Source: PKWO01 sp036384915
Lineage (GTDB): Bacteria > Pseudomonadota > Gammaproteobacteria > Burkholderiales > Burkholderiaceae_D
Assembly: GCA_036384915.1 (NCBI GenBank)
Contig: DASVLJ010000011.1
Span: forward strand, 248,001 to 312,000
Direction of reading: 5' to 3'
DNA length: 64,000 nucleotides
Shown: positions 49,540 through 59,097 of the stretch, piece after piece
Layout of the letters: the number at the start of each line of letters is the position of its first letter
How positions within the stretch are numbered: position 1 is the stretch's first letter
Notes under the pieces: generated by a model
Database searches by the model: none
What the model was told of the DNA's origin: nothing
Seen by the model: the letters and a program-made list of their open reading frames with translations, nothing else
Translations under genes and position numbers: made by a program

Positions 49540-50310
49540 CTACCCGGGCTTGCGCCCGAGCACCGTGAATACCCGATGCGGAACGGCCAACACAGGTCTA
49601 GGGAATTCAGCCGCCAGCATGGCAGCCAATTCGCTGTCGAATTTCTCGATGGCAGGCGCTTCCAGGCTCGCCGCGATACCCGCACTGGCGCGCAACCTGC
49701 CGCGCCAAGCTTCATGGCTATAGGGCAAATCGACGTCGAAGCTGAACGATTCGATGCCGACAAACCCGGCAGCCATGAGATCGGAAAACCATTGCGGGTA
49801 AATGCCCTTGCCGTCACCCAGATTCCATGCGGGGTTGTGGCGCCGGATCAATGCCTCGCTAGCCGCAACCACGTTGCCCGTAACCGGCAGCCAGTCGAGA
49901 TGGGAAATGACCAGTGCGCCATTGGCGCGCAGCATGCGCTTCGCCTCGCGTGCGACCACATCACGCTTGAACCAATGCCAGCACTGGCCGGCCGTGATCA
50001 CGTCGAACGCCACGTCTGGCAAACCGCTGTCTTCGGCGCGCGCTTCGACGTAATCGACATGGATGCCTTCTTCGATGCCGATCTGCCTGGCCTGCGCCAT
50101 CATGGCCGAAGCGGGATCGAGCCCCGTGACGCGGCAGCCGCGCCGTGCAAAACCGCGCGCCAGCGTGCCGGTGCCAGTACCCAGATCGAGCAGAGCCTGG
50201 GTCTTGATGCCGATACCGTATTGAGCGACACGGCCGAAGTAAGCCTCGGGAAATCCGGCGCGATGACGGCGATAATCCGTGGCAGTCTTGCCAAAATCGA
50301 CTTGCAGCAT
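49540..50310 (-). CDS. Class I SAM-dependent methyltransferase
   Basis: A 256-residue methyltransferase. Motif I is ALLDLGTGTGTLARGFARRG, the acidic end of strand 2 is GLDPASAMMAQARQ, and post-I FDVITAGQCWHWF is typical of the methyltransferase-11 group that includes trans-aconitate and ubiquinone-type enzymes. The N-terminus ATDYRRHRAGFPEAYFGRVA matches the same group. Substrate unknown. Confidence 0.87.
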   Translation of the reverse strand: MLQVDFGKTATDYRRHRAGFPEAYFGRVAQYGIGIKTQALLDLGTGTGTLARGFARRGCRVTGLDPASAMMAQARQIGIEEGIHVDYVEARAEDSGLPDVAFDVITAGQCWHWFKRDVVAREAKRMLRANGALVISHLDWLPVTGNVVAASEALIRRHNPAWNLGDGKGIYPQWFSDLMAAGFVGIESFSFDVDLPYSHEAWRGRLRASAGIAASLEAPAIEKFDSELAAMLAAEFPRPVLAVPHRVFTVLGRKPG

Positions 50311-50412
50311 GATGAGCTCCTTTCCAAAACGAATTAAGATGGATTAAAGCGCTCACGCAAAACCAGCGTCAATCTTGATCGAGCCAATCAACATCAGCTT
50401 CATTAGCTTCAT

Positions 50413-51639
50413 ATGGATATCTACCTGAGTTCCGAACAGGCGGCGCACGCACTCGGCGTGCGTAAAGCAACGCTCTATAGTTACGTCAGCCGCGGCCTGA
50501 TCCAGTCGTTCGACGACATGCCGCGGCGCGGACGCAAATTCCGCCGCAGCGACATCGAGCGCCTAGCGCGCCGGCAAACGGCGCAACGCAAGCCGCGCCA
50601 GGCGGCACGCAACGCACTCGACTGGGGTTTGCCGGTGCTCGAGTCCGGCCTGACCTTGATAGAAAACGGAAAGCTCTACTATCGCGGCGTGGCGTTCGCG
50701 GATTTGCTGCCTCAGGCAAGCCTTGAAGAGGTCGCGCGGCTGCTGTGGCAATGCCCCGCCGATGCCGATCCGTGCCTGTCCGTTTTGCCGCTGTCTCGGC
50801 ACTGGCATGGAGCGGCAAAAGAGATGGCGCAGGCTACACCGTTCAAGCGCATGCTGCCTCTGTTCGCATTGGGGCAAGCCGAATTGCCTCAGCAAGACGA
50901 TTTTTCGGCCGCGTGGAGTTTGCTGCAATTGATGGCCGCCTGCATGTTGGGCAAATCGCATCCGCGCCTGCCTCTGCACGAGCAATGCGCGGCCGCCTGG
51001 AATTTAAATGCACGCGGCAAAGCCGTCGTCCGCACCGCCCTGCTCTGTTGCGTCGACCACGAACTCAATGCCTCGAGCTTTACGGCGCGCTGCATCGCCT
51101 CGACCGGAGTGGACATGGGTTCAGCCTTGAGCGGCGCCTTGGCCGCCTTGCGCGGCCCGCTGCATGGCGGCTACACCGAACGCATCGAAACCCTGTTCGA
51201 CCGGCTCTCGGCCTGCCGCTCGATTCCCCATGCGCTGTCGGCGCTGCAAGACGACAAGGGCAACCTGCCCGGCTTCGGCCATCCGCTCTACCCAGACGGC
51301 GACCCGCGCGCCACGGCCTTGCTCGAGCTCTTGCCGGCCAACCGCACGCTGGCGCGCATCGTGGCCACGGCGCGGCAACTAAGCGGGCAGGCGCCGACGA
51401 TCGATTTCGCGCTGGTCGCGGCGCGCCGCTGCCTGGGCTTGCCGCGCGGTACGGCATTCGGCTTGTTTGCGTTGGCACGCACAGTCGGTTGGATTGCCCA
51501 CTTCCTGGAGCAGCGCCGCACGCCCGGTTTGATACGTCCGCGCGCGAATTACGTCGGCCCGCAGCCGCAACAGGCCGCGGCGCCGCTCGGCCGCATCATC
51601 CGCCCCGGCCGGAATCGAGCCCTTCCAGGCGCGAGATGA
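50413..51639 (+). CDS. Helix-turn-helix domain fused to citrate synthase
   Basis: A 408-residue fusion. Residues 4-57 form a MerR/excisionase-type HTH (LSSEQAAHALGVRKATLYSY, RRGRKFRRSDIERL). Residues about 70-390 form a citrate synthase domain with catalytic His251 (GPLHGG), His290 (GFGHPLYPDGDPRA) and Asp331 (TIDFAL) all present, plus His216 in VDHELNAS. The N-terminal large-domain part is shorter than in housekeeping citrate synthases. It could be an enzyme, a metabolite-sensing regulator or both. The 3' end overlaps the convergent EAL gene by 44 bp. Confidence 0.87.
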   Translation: MDIYLSSEQAAHALGVRKATLYSYVSRGLIQSFDDMPRRGRKFRRSDIERLARRQTAQRKPRQAARNALDWGLPVLESGLTLIENGKLYYRGVAFADLLPQASLEEVARLLWQCPADADPCLSVLPLSRHWHGAAKEMAQATPFKRMLPLFALGQAELPQQDDFSAAWSLLQLMAACMLGKSHPRLPLHEQCAAAWNLNARGKAVVRTALLCCVDHELNASSFTARCIASTGVDMGSALSGALAALRGPLHGGYTERIETLFDRLSACRSIPHALSALQDDKGNLPGFGHPLYPDGDPRATALLELLPANRTLARIVATARQLSGQAPTIDFALVAARRCLGLPRGTAFGLFALARTVGWIAHFLEQRRTPGLIRPRANYVGPQPQQAAAPLGRIIRPGRNRALPGAR

Positions 51640-53926
51640 GTTCGCGATTGTGCCGGCTGACTTCAAACAGCCGGAACGCATCGCGCAGGCATGCCATGAC
51701 CAGTGCTTCGTTCCAAGGCTTGGCCAGAAATTTGAAGATTGCGCCACTGTTGATGGCGTCGAGCATGGGGCCCATTTCCAGCGTCTCGGACATCACCATG
51801 CGGATCGAATCGGGATAGAGATCGCCGATACGTTTCAGGAAGGCCGTCCCCGTCATCTCGGGCAGGTCCTGATCGCACAACACCACGCCGGCATTGCGGG
51901 TAGCCATCGCTTCGAAACCTTCCGCCGGCGTCGCGGCGCAGACCAGCACGGTCTTTTCGCGCTCCAGTATGCGCCCAAGGTGCTGCAAGGCATCCCTCTC
52001 CTGCGTCACCAACAGCAGCACGCGCTCGGCGCCGCCCGCCTGCGGCGCGGGCTTGATGCAACGTCCGCTCCTGAGCAATTCGGCGAAATCGCGTTCGGAC
52101 AGCGGCTTGCTGAAGAAGTAGCCCTGGATTTCTTCGCAGCCCAGGCCGCGCAAATAGCCCAGTTGCGCCTCGGTTTCGACGCCTTCGGCGATCACGGTCA
52201 TGTTGAGGCTGTGCGCCATGCCGACCACGGCGCGCGCGATGGCAGCGTCGCCCGGGTTGGCCGTGATGTCGGAGACGAAACTGCGGTCGATCTTGATGCG
52301 CTCAACCGGCAGGCGCTGCAGGTACGAGAGCGAGGAATAGCCGGTGCCGAAATCGTCGAGTGCATGGCTGACACCGATTTCATTCAAGCTCTGCATCGTG
52401 CGGATCACGGCATCGGCATTGAGCAGCACGATGCCCTCGGTCAGCTCCAGCTCGAGCCATTGCGGATCGAGCTGCGAGAATTCGAGCGCTCGCTTGACCA
52501 TGTCGTGGATGTCGCCGTCCTGAAACTGGCGCGCCGACAGGTTGACCGCCATGCGTATCGGCGGCAGCCCCTCGTCCTGCCACTTGCGGTTGATGCGGCA
52601 GGCTTCCTGCATGGCCCATTCGCCGACGTCCCAGATCATGCCCGTCTCTTCCAGGAGCGGAATGAATTCGAGCGGCGAGACTATGCCGTAATTGGGCCGC
52701 ATCCAGCGTATCAGAGCCTCCGCGCCGATCACGCGGCCGCTGACCAGATCGACCTGGGGTTGGAAATGCAGCAGGAATTCCTTGTTTTTCAAGGCGCGGC
52801 GCAAGGCGTTTTCCAGGTCGTGCCGGCGGCGCGGCCCATGTTCCATGTGCGGTGCGAAGAAACGATAGACGGTGCCCGGTTCGCGCGGCTTCATGTTGGC
52901 CGCCAGCATGGCGTGGTTCAACAACATGTTGACCGGGCCGTCCTGCGGGTACTGGGAAATGCCGATGTAAGGTTCGAGATACACTTCACGTCCCTGCACA
53001 ACGATCACTTCCGCCATGGCGCGATAGACCAGCTTGGCCGCATCCTCCAGCTGGGTGGCGCTCTGAAAGTCGTCGAACAGGACTACGAATTGCGATTCCG
53101 CCACGCGGGCGACGAAGCCGGAATTGAGCGCCGATTCGAGCTTGCTGGCCATCAGGCGTGAAATTTCGGCGCCGTTCTCCTGCCCCAGCGTTTGCAGCGC
53201 CCCGTGGAAGCGCGTCAGGCTGATGGCAAGTATGCCCAGCGTGCTTGCCATGCGCGCGATTTCGAACAGGCGTGACTCGAACAGGACGTGGCTCGGCAAA
53301 CCTGTCTCGCCATCGTAGTAGGCCAGGTATTGCATCTTCGATTCGGCGATCGAACGCTGCTCTTCGCGCCGCATGACACCGAGTGCAAAGGAGATATCGT
53401 CCGCCACCTCGGTGAGCAGACGCAATTCCTTCTCGGTGAAATAACCGGGGCTGGTAGCCGCAACGGTGAAAGCGCCGATTACCTTGCCCTCCAGGCGCAA
53501 GGGAAACGAGGCCGCCGCTTGCAGGTCGTGCGCGGCGATTTCGCGATGGATCGCATGCAAGGGCGAGTCGGCCAGGAGGTAGTTGACGACGCATGGCTCG
53601 CCGTCCTGGATGGCGCGCGAGGCCGGGCTTTGCCGCTCGGTTCCTGCGGCGGTAGCCATCAGGTGCATTTTAAGGATCATGCTCGCTTCGCCGGCATGCG
53701 CCACCAGCGAGACGCGACCGCTATTGGGTTCGGACAGGCCTACCCAGGCCAGGCTGAACCGGCCATGGTCGATGGCGATGCGGCAGATCGAGGCAAACAG
53801 GTATTGCGGATCTTCCGCGCGCACGATGGCCCGGTTAATCTGGGACAACATCGCATAGAGCCGCGTCGTGCGCGCCAGCTCCTCTTGCAACAGGTGCAGG
53901 CTCGAATTGGGGTCAGCCAGAGGCAT
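51596..53926 (-). CDS. GAF-GGDEF(degenerate)-EAL-REC c-di-GMP phosphodiesterase
   Basis: A 776-residue protein. Order: GAF (about 17-185), degenerate GGDEF (about 200-350; the signature is AESQF at 276-280, so no synthesis), EAL (about 370-615) and a C-terminal receiver (about 640-760). The EAL set is complete: EALIRW (403-408), NLSARQF, ELTEG, DDFGTGYSS, KIDRSF and AEGVET. The receiver keeps Asp in LCDQDLPEMTG and Lys in FLAKPW. It would hydrolyse c-di-GMP under control of the upstream phosphorelay. Last gene of a four-gene operon. Confidence 0.92.
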   Translation of the reverse strand: MPLADPNSSLHLLQEELARTTRLYAMLSQINRAIVRAEDPQYLFASICRIAIDHGRFSLAWVGLSEPNSGRVSLVAHAGEASMILKMHLMATAAGTERQSPASRAIQDGEPCVVNYLLADSPLHAIHREIAAHDLQAAASFPLRLEGKVIGAFTVAATSPGYFTEKELRLLTEVADDISFALGVMRREEQRSIAESKMQYLAYYDGETGLPSHVLFESRLFEIARMASTLGILAISLTRFHGALQTLGQENGAEISRLMASKLESALNSGFVARVAESQFVVLFDDFQSATQLEDAAKLVYRAMAEVIVVQGREVYLEPYIGISQYPQDGPVNMLLNHAMLAANMKPREPGTVYRFFAPHMEHGPRRRHDLENALRRALKNKEFLLHFQPQVDLVSGRVIGAEALIRWMRPNYGIVSPLEFIPLLEETGMIWDVGEWAMQEACRINRKWQDEGLPPIRMAVNLSARQFQDGDIHDMVKRALEFSQLDPQWLELELTEGIVLLNADAVIRTMQSLNEIGVSHALDDFGTGYSSLSYLQRLPVERIKIDRSFVSDITANPGDAAIARAVVGMAHSLNMTVIAEGVETEAQLGYLRGLGCEEIQGYFFSKPLSERDFAELLRSGRCIKPAPQAGGAERVLLLVTQERDALQHLGRILEREKTVLVCAATPAEGFEAMATRNAGVVLCDQDLPEMTGTAFLKRIGDLYPDSIRMVMSETLEMGPMLDAINSGAIFKFLAKPWNEALVMACLRDAFRLFEVSRHNRELISRLEGLDSGRGG

Positions 53927-54302
53927 TGCCGCCTCCCAGCAATTGTTGCGTCATTTCCTTGAGTTTCCAACGGTCCACCGGCTTGAGCAGTACGCCGGCC
54001 GCACCGGCAGCATCCATACGGGCGCGCGACCCGGAATCGTCGAGGGCGGTCACCATGACGACGTCGATCTCCTGCAGATCGGGCATGGCCTTCAAGCGGC
54101 GCAGCACTTCGAAGCCGTCCATACCAGGCATCATCAGGTCGAGCAGGATGAGATCGGGCTTGTCGGCCATCGCCGCCGACAAGGCGGCTTGTCCGGAACC
54201 GACGGAAGCGACCTGATAGCCATCGGAAGTCAGGAGCGTTTCCAGGAGCTTGCGATTGCGCGCATCGTCGTCCGCAACCAGAATCTTCTTATGGCTCTCC
54301 AA
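53913..54302 (-). CDS. Stand-alone response regulator (receiver only)
   Basis: A 129-residue receiver: KKILVADDDARNRKLLETLL, phospho-acceptor in LILLDLMMPGMDGFEVL and Lys in GVLLKPVDRWKL. No output domain. It overlaps the EAL gene start by 14 bp and follows another receiver gene by 36 bp, so it is likely part of a relay between the hybrid kinase and the phosphodiesterase. Confidence 0.9.
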   Translation of the reverse strand: MESHKKILVADDDARNRKLLETLLTSDGYQVASVGSGQAALSAAMADKPDLILLDLMMPGMDGFEVLRRLKAMPDLQEIDVVMVTALDDSGSRARMDAAGAAGVLLKPVDRWKLKEMTQQLLGGGNASG

Positions 54303-54338
54303 TTTCCATCCCCCAGGTTTTTCCCGACCGGACAGCGG

Positions 54339-54710
54339 CTACAGCGATATGACCCGCCTCACCTCTTCCAGAAAACTTTGATAGCGGATGGGTTTGGCGA
54401 TGTAGCCGTCGCATCCGCTCTCGAGCATCTTGTCTTCGTCGCCCTTCATGGCAAAGGCCGTGAGAGCCACGATTTTCAGATGCCTGGTTGCCGCTTCCTG
54501 CCGCAATAGCTTGACAGCGGCCAAGCCGTCCATGTCAGGCAATTGTATATCCATCAAAATGATGTCAGGCAAGTACAATTGTGCCAGTCTTACTCCATCT
54601 GCGCCATTTTCCGCCTGCAGCACACGATAGCCGTCTTTTTCCAGCAACATCGTGACGAGCTTGATGTTCGCGGGCGTGTCCTCCACTACCAGCACCGTCT
54701 TGCCGTTCAT
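54339..54710 (-). CDS. DivK-like single-domain response regulator
   Basis: A 123-residue receiver starting at the ATG that overlaps the kinase stop (ATGA). Sequence is close to DivK: KTVLVVEDTPANIKLVTMLLE, IILMDIQLPDMDGL, KIVALTAFAMKGDEDKML and CDGYIAKPI. DivK-type proteins pass phosphate or act as allosteric partners. Its position next to a hybrid kinase supports a phosphorelay role. Confidence 0.92.
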   Translation of the reverse strand: MNGKTVLVVEDTPANIKLVTMLLEKDGYRVLQAENGADGVRLAQLYLPDIILMDIQLPDMDGLAAVKLLRQEAATRHLKIVALTAFAMKGDEDKMLESGCDGYIAKPIRYQSFLEEVRRVISL

Positions 54711-57274
54711 GTGGCAAAACCTTCCCGGCGCGGATCGGCCGGCACACCCTTGGCATCCTCTTCGGAATTCTCGGACTTCCCGCCCTGCCGTACTCCGGCC
54801 GCACCCAGGCGCTCCTGCAACAGGCGCCGGTCGTCGCCGGTGAGGCTTTTTCCCGTCATGACCACGATAGGGATCAACGCCGTCTCGCTGCGCGCCGCCA
54901 ATTCGCCTATCACGTCGAAGCCGTTCATATCCGGCATCAGCAGGTCCAGCACTACCAGGTCCGGTATTTCGCGCCGGCATACTTCCACGCCTTCCCTGCC
55001 GCTATAGGCACGCAGCACGCGAAAACTTCCACCCGCCAAGCATGCCGCCACCAATTCGACCGCCTTGGGATCGTCGTCGATCGCCAGCACGGTTGCGCTG
55101 GCACGCTTGCGCGTCAAACCGAGGCTGGCCAGGACCGCCATCAATCCCTCGCGCGTGATCGGCTTTTGCAGCACGTTGGCAATGCCCAGCGAAAATCCGC
55201 GCGCCTGCTCATCGACCACCGACACGATCACCACCGGCACTTTGGTCAGCGAGGAATCCGAGCGCTTGATCCGGGCCAGCAATTCCCAGCCGTCCATATC
55301 CGGCAGGAGGACGTCGAGCACAATCAGATCGGGGCGTTCCTGCTGCAACAGCGCCAAGGCATCGCGGGCCGCGACGACCTGGCGCACCCGATAGCCGGCT
55401 TCAGTCAATTGCTGCGCAATCAGCCTGGCAGCCGTTTCGCTTTGTTCGATCACCAGCGCCTGACGCGTGCCCGCCTCGGCCTGATCCATCGTCGTCAATG
55501 CCGCCTTGAGCGTGTTCGACTGCAAGGCGCCGACTTCGGTTCCTTCCTCGGCCGCCTCGCGCCTGGGAAGCCAGACGAGGAACTTGCTGCCTTTGCCCGG
55601 GGTGCTGGCCATCGCCACCGTGCCGCGATGCAGCACCGCCAAGCGTGCCAGCAGCACCAAACCCAGCCCCGTTCCTTCGGCCGAGCGGGCCACGGATACG
55701 TCGAGCTGGGAGAATGCCTGGAACAGGCGCGGCGCATCCGCCGCCGATATGCCGGTTCCGGTGTCGGATACGGCGATCTCGATAAAGCCGGTGAATGCCG
55801 AAGGCGCCAAGGGCATCTTGATCGTGGTTTCGGCGCTCTCATGCCAAGCCTCGACCGCATCGCGCCCCACTTCGCGTGCGCTCAACTCGATGGTGCCGCC
55901 GTCAGGCGTGAATTTCACCGCGTTGGACAAGAGATTGAACACGATCTGCTTGGTCTTGCGTGCGTCAACCTGTGTCTTGCCGATGGGACGCTCGATAGCC
56001 AGCTTGACGTCCAGATGCTTTTGCGCGGCCTTTTCCTTGATGATGGAGAGGCTGTTGCGCAGCAAGGTGTCGATTTCGACGGGCTCTAGATCAAGGCTCA
56101 TCTTGCCGGCTTCGATTTTCGACAAATCCAGGATATCGTTAATCAAAGACAACAAATGCTGGCCGCTTTCGAAAATTTCGCTGACATACTCATGCTGCGG
56201 CGGCGACATGGGACCGACCACCCCATCCTTGAGCACGTCGGAAAAACCGATGATGGCGTTCAAGGGTGTGCGCAATTCATGCGACATATTGGCCAGGAAC
56301 TCCGATTTCAAGGCACTTCCGGCTTGCAATTGACGGTTACTTTCCCCCAGCAACCTGTTGGCATTTTCCAGGCGCTCGCCCAAGACTTGCAGCTCGCGCG
56401 ATTCGCGCCTGGCCTTATCGTGCGCATCGGCCAATTGCGCATACAGACGCACGTTTTCCAGAAGCAGCATGGTAAGCACGAAACCGGCGGCAACAGCACC
56501 GTAAATGCGACCGGCATAGAAACCGAGGTCATAGCGTCCGGCATTGAACAGCGCCGACAATCCGATATCGAACAGCCAGGCCCACAGCACCACCATCAGC
56601 CACAAGTCGAGTACCACCAGAGGCTTGCTGCGCCACAGCAGCAGCAAGGCGCCGGCACACAAGAGCCAGACGACGGACAAGGCGGCGGCCAAGGCGCCGT
56701 TCGAGACGTTATCGACGATCAGGACCGGCAGTTCCGCGCCCGACGTCGCCAGGCGCACCAGCAGCAGCGCCGCCAGCAAGGCGAAGCCGGCACCGACGAT
56801 GCCGGCGGTGATGCCGCCGCCAGGAGGAGCGATGCGGCCCTTGGTCAAGGCATAGGCCATGACGAACAAGGGAAAGCCGCCATGCCAGAACACGTAGATC
56901 CACGCGGTCGTTTGCGTGCCGCCGCCGATCAGCCCCTGGCTCGCAAAGCCATTCGGGAAACTCAACGCATGCCCCACTTCCATGAAGGCGGCAAACAGGT
57001 AGGCGCTGGCCAGGCACAGCAACGCGCGCGAACGCAAGATCCGGTATTGGCCGAACAGCAGCACGGCAGTGATCAAATCGGTCACCACGAGCAGCGTTTC
57101 GTAGACCGGGATAAAAGTGGGATTGTGCGGCAGAGGCAGCTTGGCGAACGGCAGCAGGATGCAAAACAGCACGGCCGACACACCCACGAGCCAACGCGCC
57201 GCCAAGCGCTCATTCGGCCCCGCCGGCAGCGTCGAGAAAAAGTGCGCGTTGTTCTCCGGATTTTCGTTCTTCAT
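54707..57274 (-). CDS. MASE4 hybrid sensor histidine kinase with two receiver domains
   Basis: An 855-residue kinase from the ATG at 57274. A MASE4-type membrane sensor with about eight hydrophobic segments spans 20-290 (FIPVYETLLVVTDLITAVLLFGQY, CLASAYLFAAFMEVGHALSFP). Next come a coiled-coil linker, HisKA (MSHELRTPLNAIIGFSDVLK), and an ATPase domain (NLLSNAVKFTPDGG, DTGTGI, GTGLGLVLL). Two receivers follow; the first has VLDVLLPDMDGWE and LQKPI, the second has VLDLLMPDMNGFD but lacks a clear KP Lys and ends in a charged tail. It probably feeds the two downstream receivers and the EAL protein. Confidence 0.9.
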   Translation of the reverse strand: MKNENPENNAHFFSTLPAGPNERLAARWLVGVSAVLFCILLPFAKLPLPHNPTFIPVYETLLVVTDLITAVLLFGQYRILRSRALLCLASAYLFAAFMEVGHALSFPNGFASQGLIGGGTQTTAWIYVFWHGGFPLFVMAYALTKGRIAPPGGGITAGIVGAGFALLAALLLVRLATSGAELPVLIVDNVSNGALAAALSVVWLLCAGALLLLWRSKPLVVLDLWLMVVLWAWLFDIGLSALFNAGRYDLGFYAGRIYGAVAAGFVLTMLLLENVRLYAQLADAHDKARRESRELQVLGERLENANRLLGESNRQLQAGSALKSEFLANMSHELRTPLNAIIGFSDVLKDGVVGPMSPPQHEYVSEIFESGQHLLSLINDILDLSKIEAGKMSLDLEPVEIDTLLRNSLSIIKEKAAQKHLDVKLAIERPIGKTQVDARKTKQIVFNLLSNAVKFTPDGGTIELSAREVGRDAVEAWHESAETTIKMPLAPSAFTGFIEIAVSDTGTGISAADAPRLFQAFSQLDVSVARSAEGTGLGLVLLARLAVLHRGTVAMASTPGKGSKFLVWLPRREAAEEGTEVGALQSNTLKAALTTMDQAEAGTRQALVIEQSETAARLIAQQLTEAGYRVRQVVAARDALALLQQERPDLIVLDVLLPDMDGWELLARIKRSDSSLTKVPVVIVSVVDEQARGFSLGIANVLQKPITREGLMAVLASLGLTRKRASATVLAIDDDPKAVELVAACLAGGSFRVLRAYSGREGVEVCRREIPDLVVLDLLMPDMNGFDVIGELAARSETALIPIVVMTGKSLTGDDRRLLQERLGAAGVRQGGKSENSEEDAKGVPADPRREGFAT

Positions 57275-57461
57275 TGTGCGTATATCGCCGCGAGGTGCAC
57301 TAACTCGACCAGAGCGGAAGTCGACACCAGCCAAATTCGACGGTAATCCCGCTCCAAGACAACCAATTACCTGAGCAAACTGTTGCGCCGACTACTGCGC
57401 TACCATGGAAGGTACAACATCCGCAACGACATCCGCAACCATACTTCAACCTGAGGTAGAT

Positions 57462-57893
57462 ATGAACGCCATACCCGACTGGATACTCTTCTCGCTCGGT
57501 TCCGCCTTCTTCGCGGGCCTGACCGCCATCTTCGGCAAGCTCGGCGTCGGCGGCATGAATTCGAATCTGGCGAGCTTCATCCGCACAATAGTGATTCTAC
57601 TCGTAACCGCCGGCATCGTCTCCTGGCGCGGCGAGTGGCAAAAACCTGGAGCCGTCGCGCCCTCCTCCTGGCTCTACCTCGTACTCTCCGGCCTCGCCAC
57701 CGGCCTGTCATGGTTATGCTACTTCCGCGCCCTGCAAAGCGGGCCGATCAGCCGCGTGGCCCCGCTCGACAAGCTTTCAGTGGCTTTCGCGATCATCCTC
57801 GGCTTGATTGTCATCGGCGAAAAGCTGAGCTGGCCGATGGCTATCGGCGCTTCACTGATCGTGGCAGGGTCCATCGTGATCGTCGTCTTCTAG
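57462..57893 (+). CDS. Single-EamA-domain membrane transporter
   Basis: A 143-residue protein from the ATG at 57462, preceded by TGAGGT. It has five hydrophobic segments and one EamA repeat: FSLGSAFFAGLTAIFGKLGV, then LATGLSWLCYFRALQSGPISRVAPLDKLS and FAIILGLIVIGEKLS. Half-size EamA proteins work as dimers or heterodimers. Substrate unknown. Upstream, the sequence acatccgcaac is duplicated directly. Confidence 0.87.
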   Translation: MNAIPDWILFSLGSAFFAGLTAIFGKLGVGGMNSNLASFIRTIVILLVTAGIVSWRGEWQKPGAVAPSSWLYLVLSGLATGLSWLCYFRALQSGPISRVAPLDKLSVAFAIILGLIVIGEKLSWPMAIGASLIVAGSIVIVVF

Positions 57894-58037
57894 CCAGGAT
57901 AGAGCAAATCAGGGCGAAAGTTCAGGCCGGAAGCCGGTAATTTTCCCGTCCGGCTTCATTTGGCCCGCAGTCCGGCAAGCTCCTGTTATTGCGCTATGAT
58001 GGTCAAACCGATCACATCTTCATCCCCCGAGGCCCCC

Positions 58038-58502
58038 ATGAAAAGCGACAGCGCCGTCATCAAGATGCTCAATAGCCAACTGACCAATGAACTCAGCGCC
58101 ATCAACCAGTATTTTCTGCACGCGCGCATGTACCGCCACTGGGGCCTGGAGAAAATCGGCAAAAAGGAATATGAGGAATCGATCGGCGAAATGAAGCACG
58201 CCGACAACCTGATCAACCGCATCCTCATGCTCGGCGGCTTGCCGAACTTACAAGCCCTGCACAAGCTGATGATAGGCGAGACGGCACCCGAAATGCTCGA
58301 ATGCGACTTGAAGCTGGAGCGAACCGCGCAAAAAACCGTCAAGGAAGGCATCAAGGCCTGCGAAGAGCATGGCGATTACGTCAGCCGCGCCATTTTTCAG
58401 GAGATCCTGGAGGACACCGAAGAGCATATCGACTGGCTTGAAACGCAAATCGAATTGATCGGCCGGATCGGACTGGAAAACTATCTGCAGGCGCAGATAT
58501 GA
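58038..58502 (+). CDS. bfr: Bacterioferritin
   Basis: A 154-residue subunit from the ATG at 58038 with GAGG upstream. Haem ligand Met52 (EMKHAD) and ferroxidase ligands Glu18, Glu51, His54, Glu94 and His130 are present by E. coli numbering. The remaining ligand Glu127 reads Thr (LEDTEEHIDW), with Glu128/Glu129 beside it. The protein stores iron as a 24-mer. Its partner ferredoxin gene (bfd) lies 2.7 kb downstream on the other strand. Confidence 0.93.
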   Translation: MKSDSAVIKMLNSQLTNELSAINQYFLHARMYRHWGLEKIGKKEYEESIGEMKHADNLINRILMLGGLPNLQALHKLMIGETAPEMLECDLKLERTAQKTVKEGIKACEEHGDYVSRAIFQEILEDTEEHIDWLETQIELIGRIGLENYLQAQI

Positions 58503-58578
58503 CAAGCCCAGTATAAGGTACCGCTTTTTCGCCCCGCCTTTAGCTCATTTCTTGCAGCATTTCGCTGCAGGAACTATG

Positions 58579-59043
58579 ATGAACGTAGGCATTACCTTTG
58601 TGAAACTTGCAATGTCAAGCATTTCATCCGTTTCCGCCACCTCCGGCGCGGGCGCCAACAGCGCCGCGCAGCAGGCTGTCGTGCAGCAGGCCAAGCGCGC
58701 GGCCGAACAGGCCGAGAGCACGGCGCAGACACTGGAGACACAGGCGGCCAATGCGCAAACGCGCGCGACCGAAGCGGAAAGCTATGCGCGTACGCTCAAT
58801 ATCCAGGCCGGGCAGGCGCAACTGGGTGCGGGCTATTCCGAACAGCGCCTCTCCGCATTGCAATTGTCCGGGCAGATCAACAGTGAAATCGCAGGCGGGC
58901 CGAGCTATACTCCCAGTACGCCCGTGCAGCAGGCGATAGCCTATTCGCTGGCGCCTCGGCCTGCCCCAGTACCCGTGAGCACGGCGCCGGTGCTCAATAC
59001 CCAGGGCCAGATAACCGGCAAGATCATCAACACCAGCGCGTAG
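58579..59043 (+). CDS. Hypothetical Ala/Gln-rich coiled-coil protein
   Basis: A 154-residue protein. The ATG at 58579 has AGGA 6 bp upstream; a start at 58612 (MSSISSVS) is also possible and would parallel the next gene. Residues about 30-75 form a long Ala/Gln/Glu helix (QQAVVQQAKRAAEQAESTAQ). The C-terminus ends LNTQGQITGKIINTSA, nearly the same as the end of the next protein. No known domain. Together with the next gene it is a diverged small pair. Confidence 0.7.
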   Translation: MNVGITFVKLAMSSISSVSATSGAGANSAAQQAVVQQAKRAAEQAESTAQTLETQAANAQTRATEAESYARTLNIQAGQAQLGAGYSEQRLSALQLSGQINSEIAGGPSYTPSTPVQQAIAYSLAPRPAPVPVSTAPVLNTQGQITGKIINTSA

Positions 59044-59097
59044 CAAGCTACTACTGTTGGCCTTGCTATTTGATGCGCCGTTTTCCAGGAGACCGAC

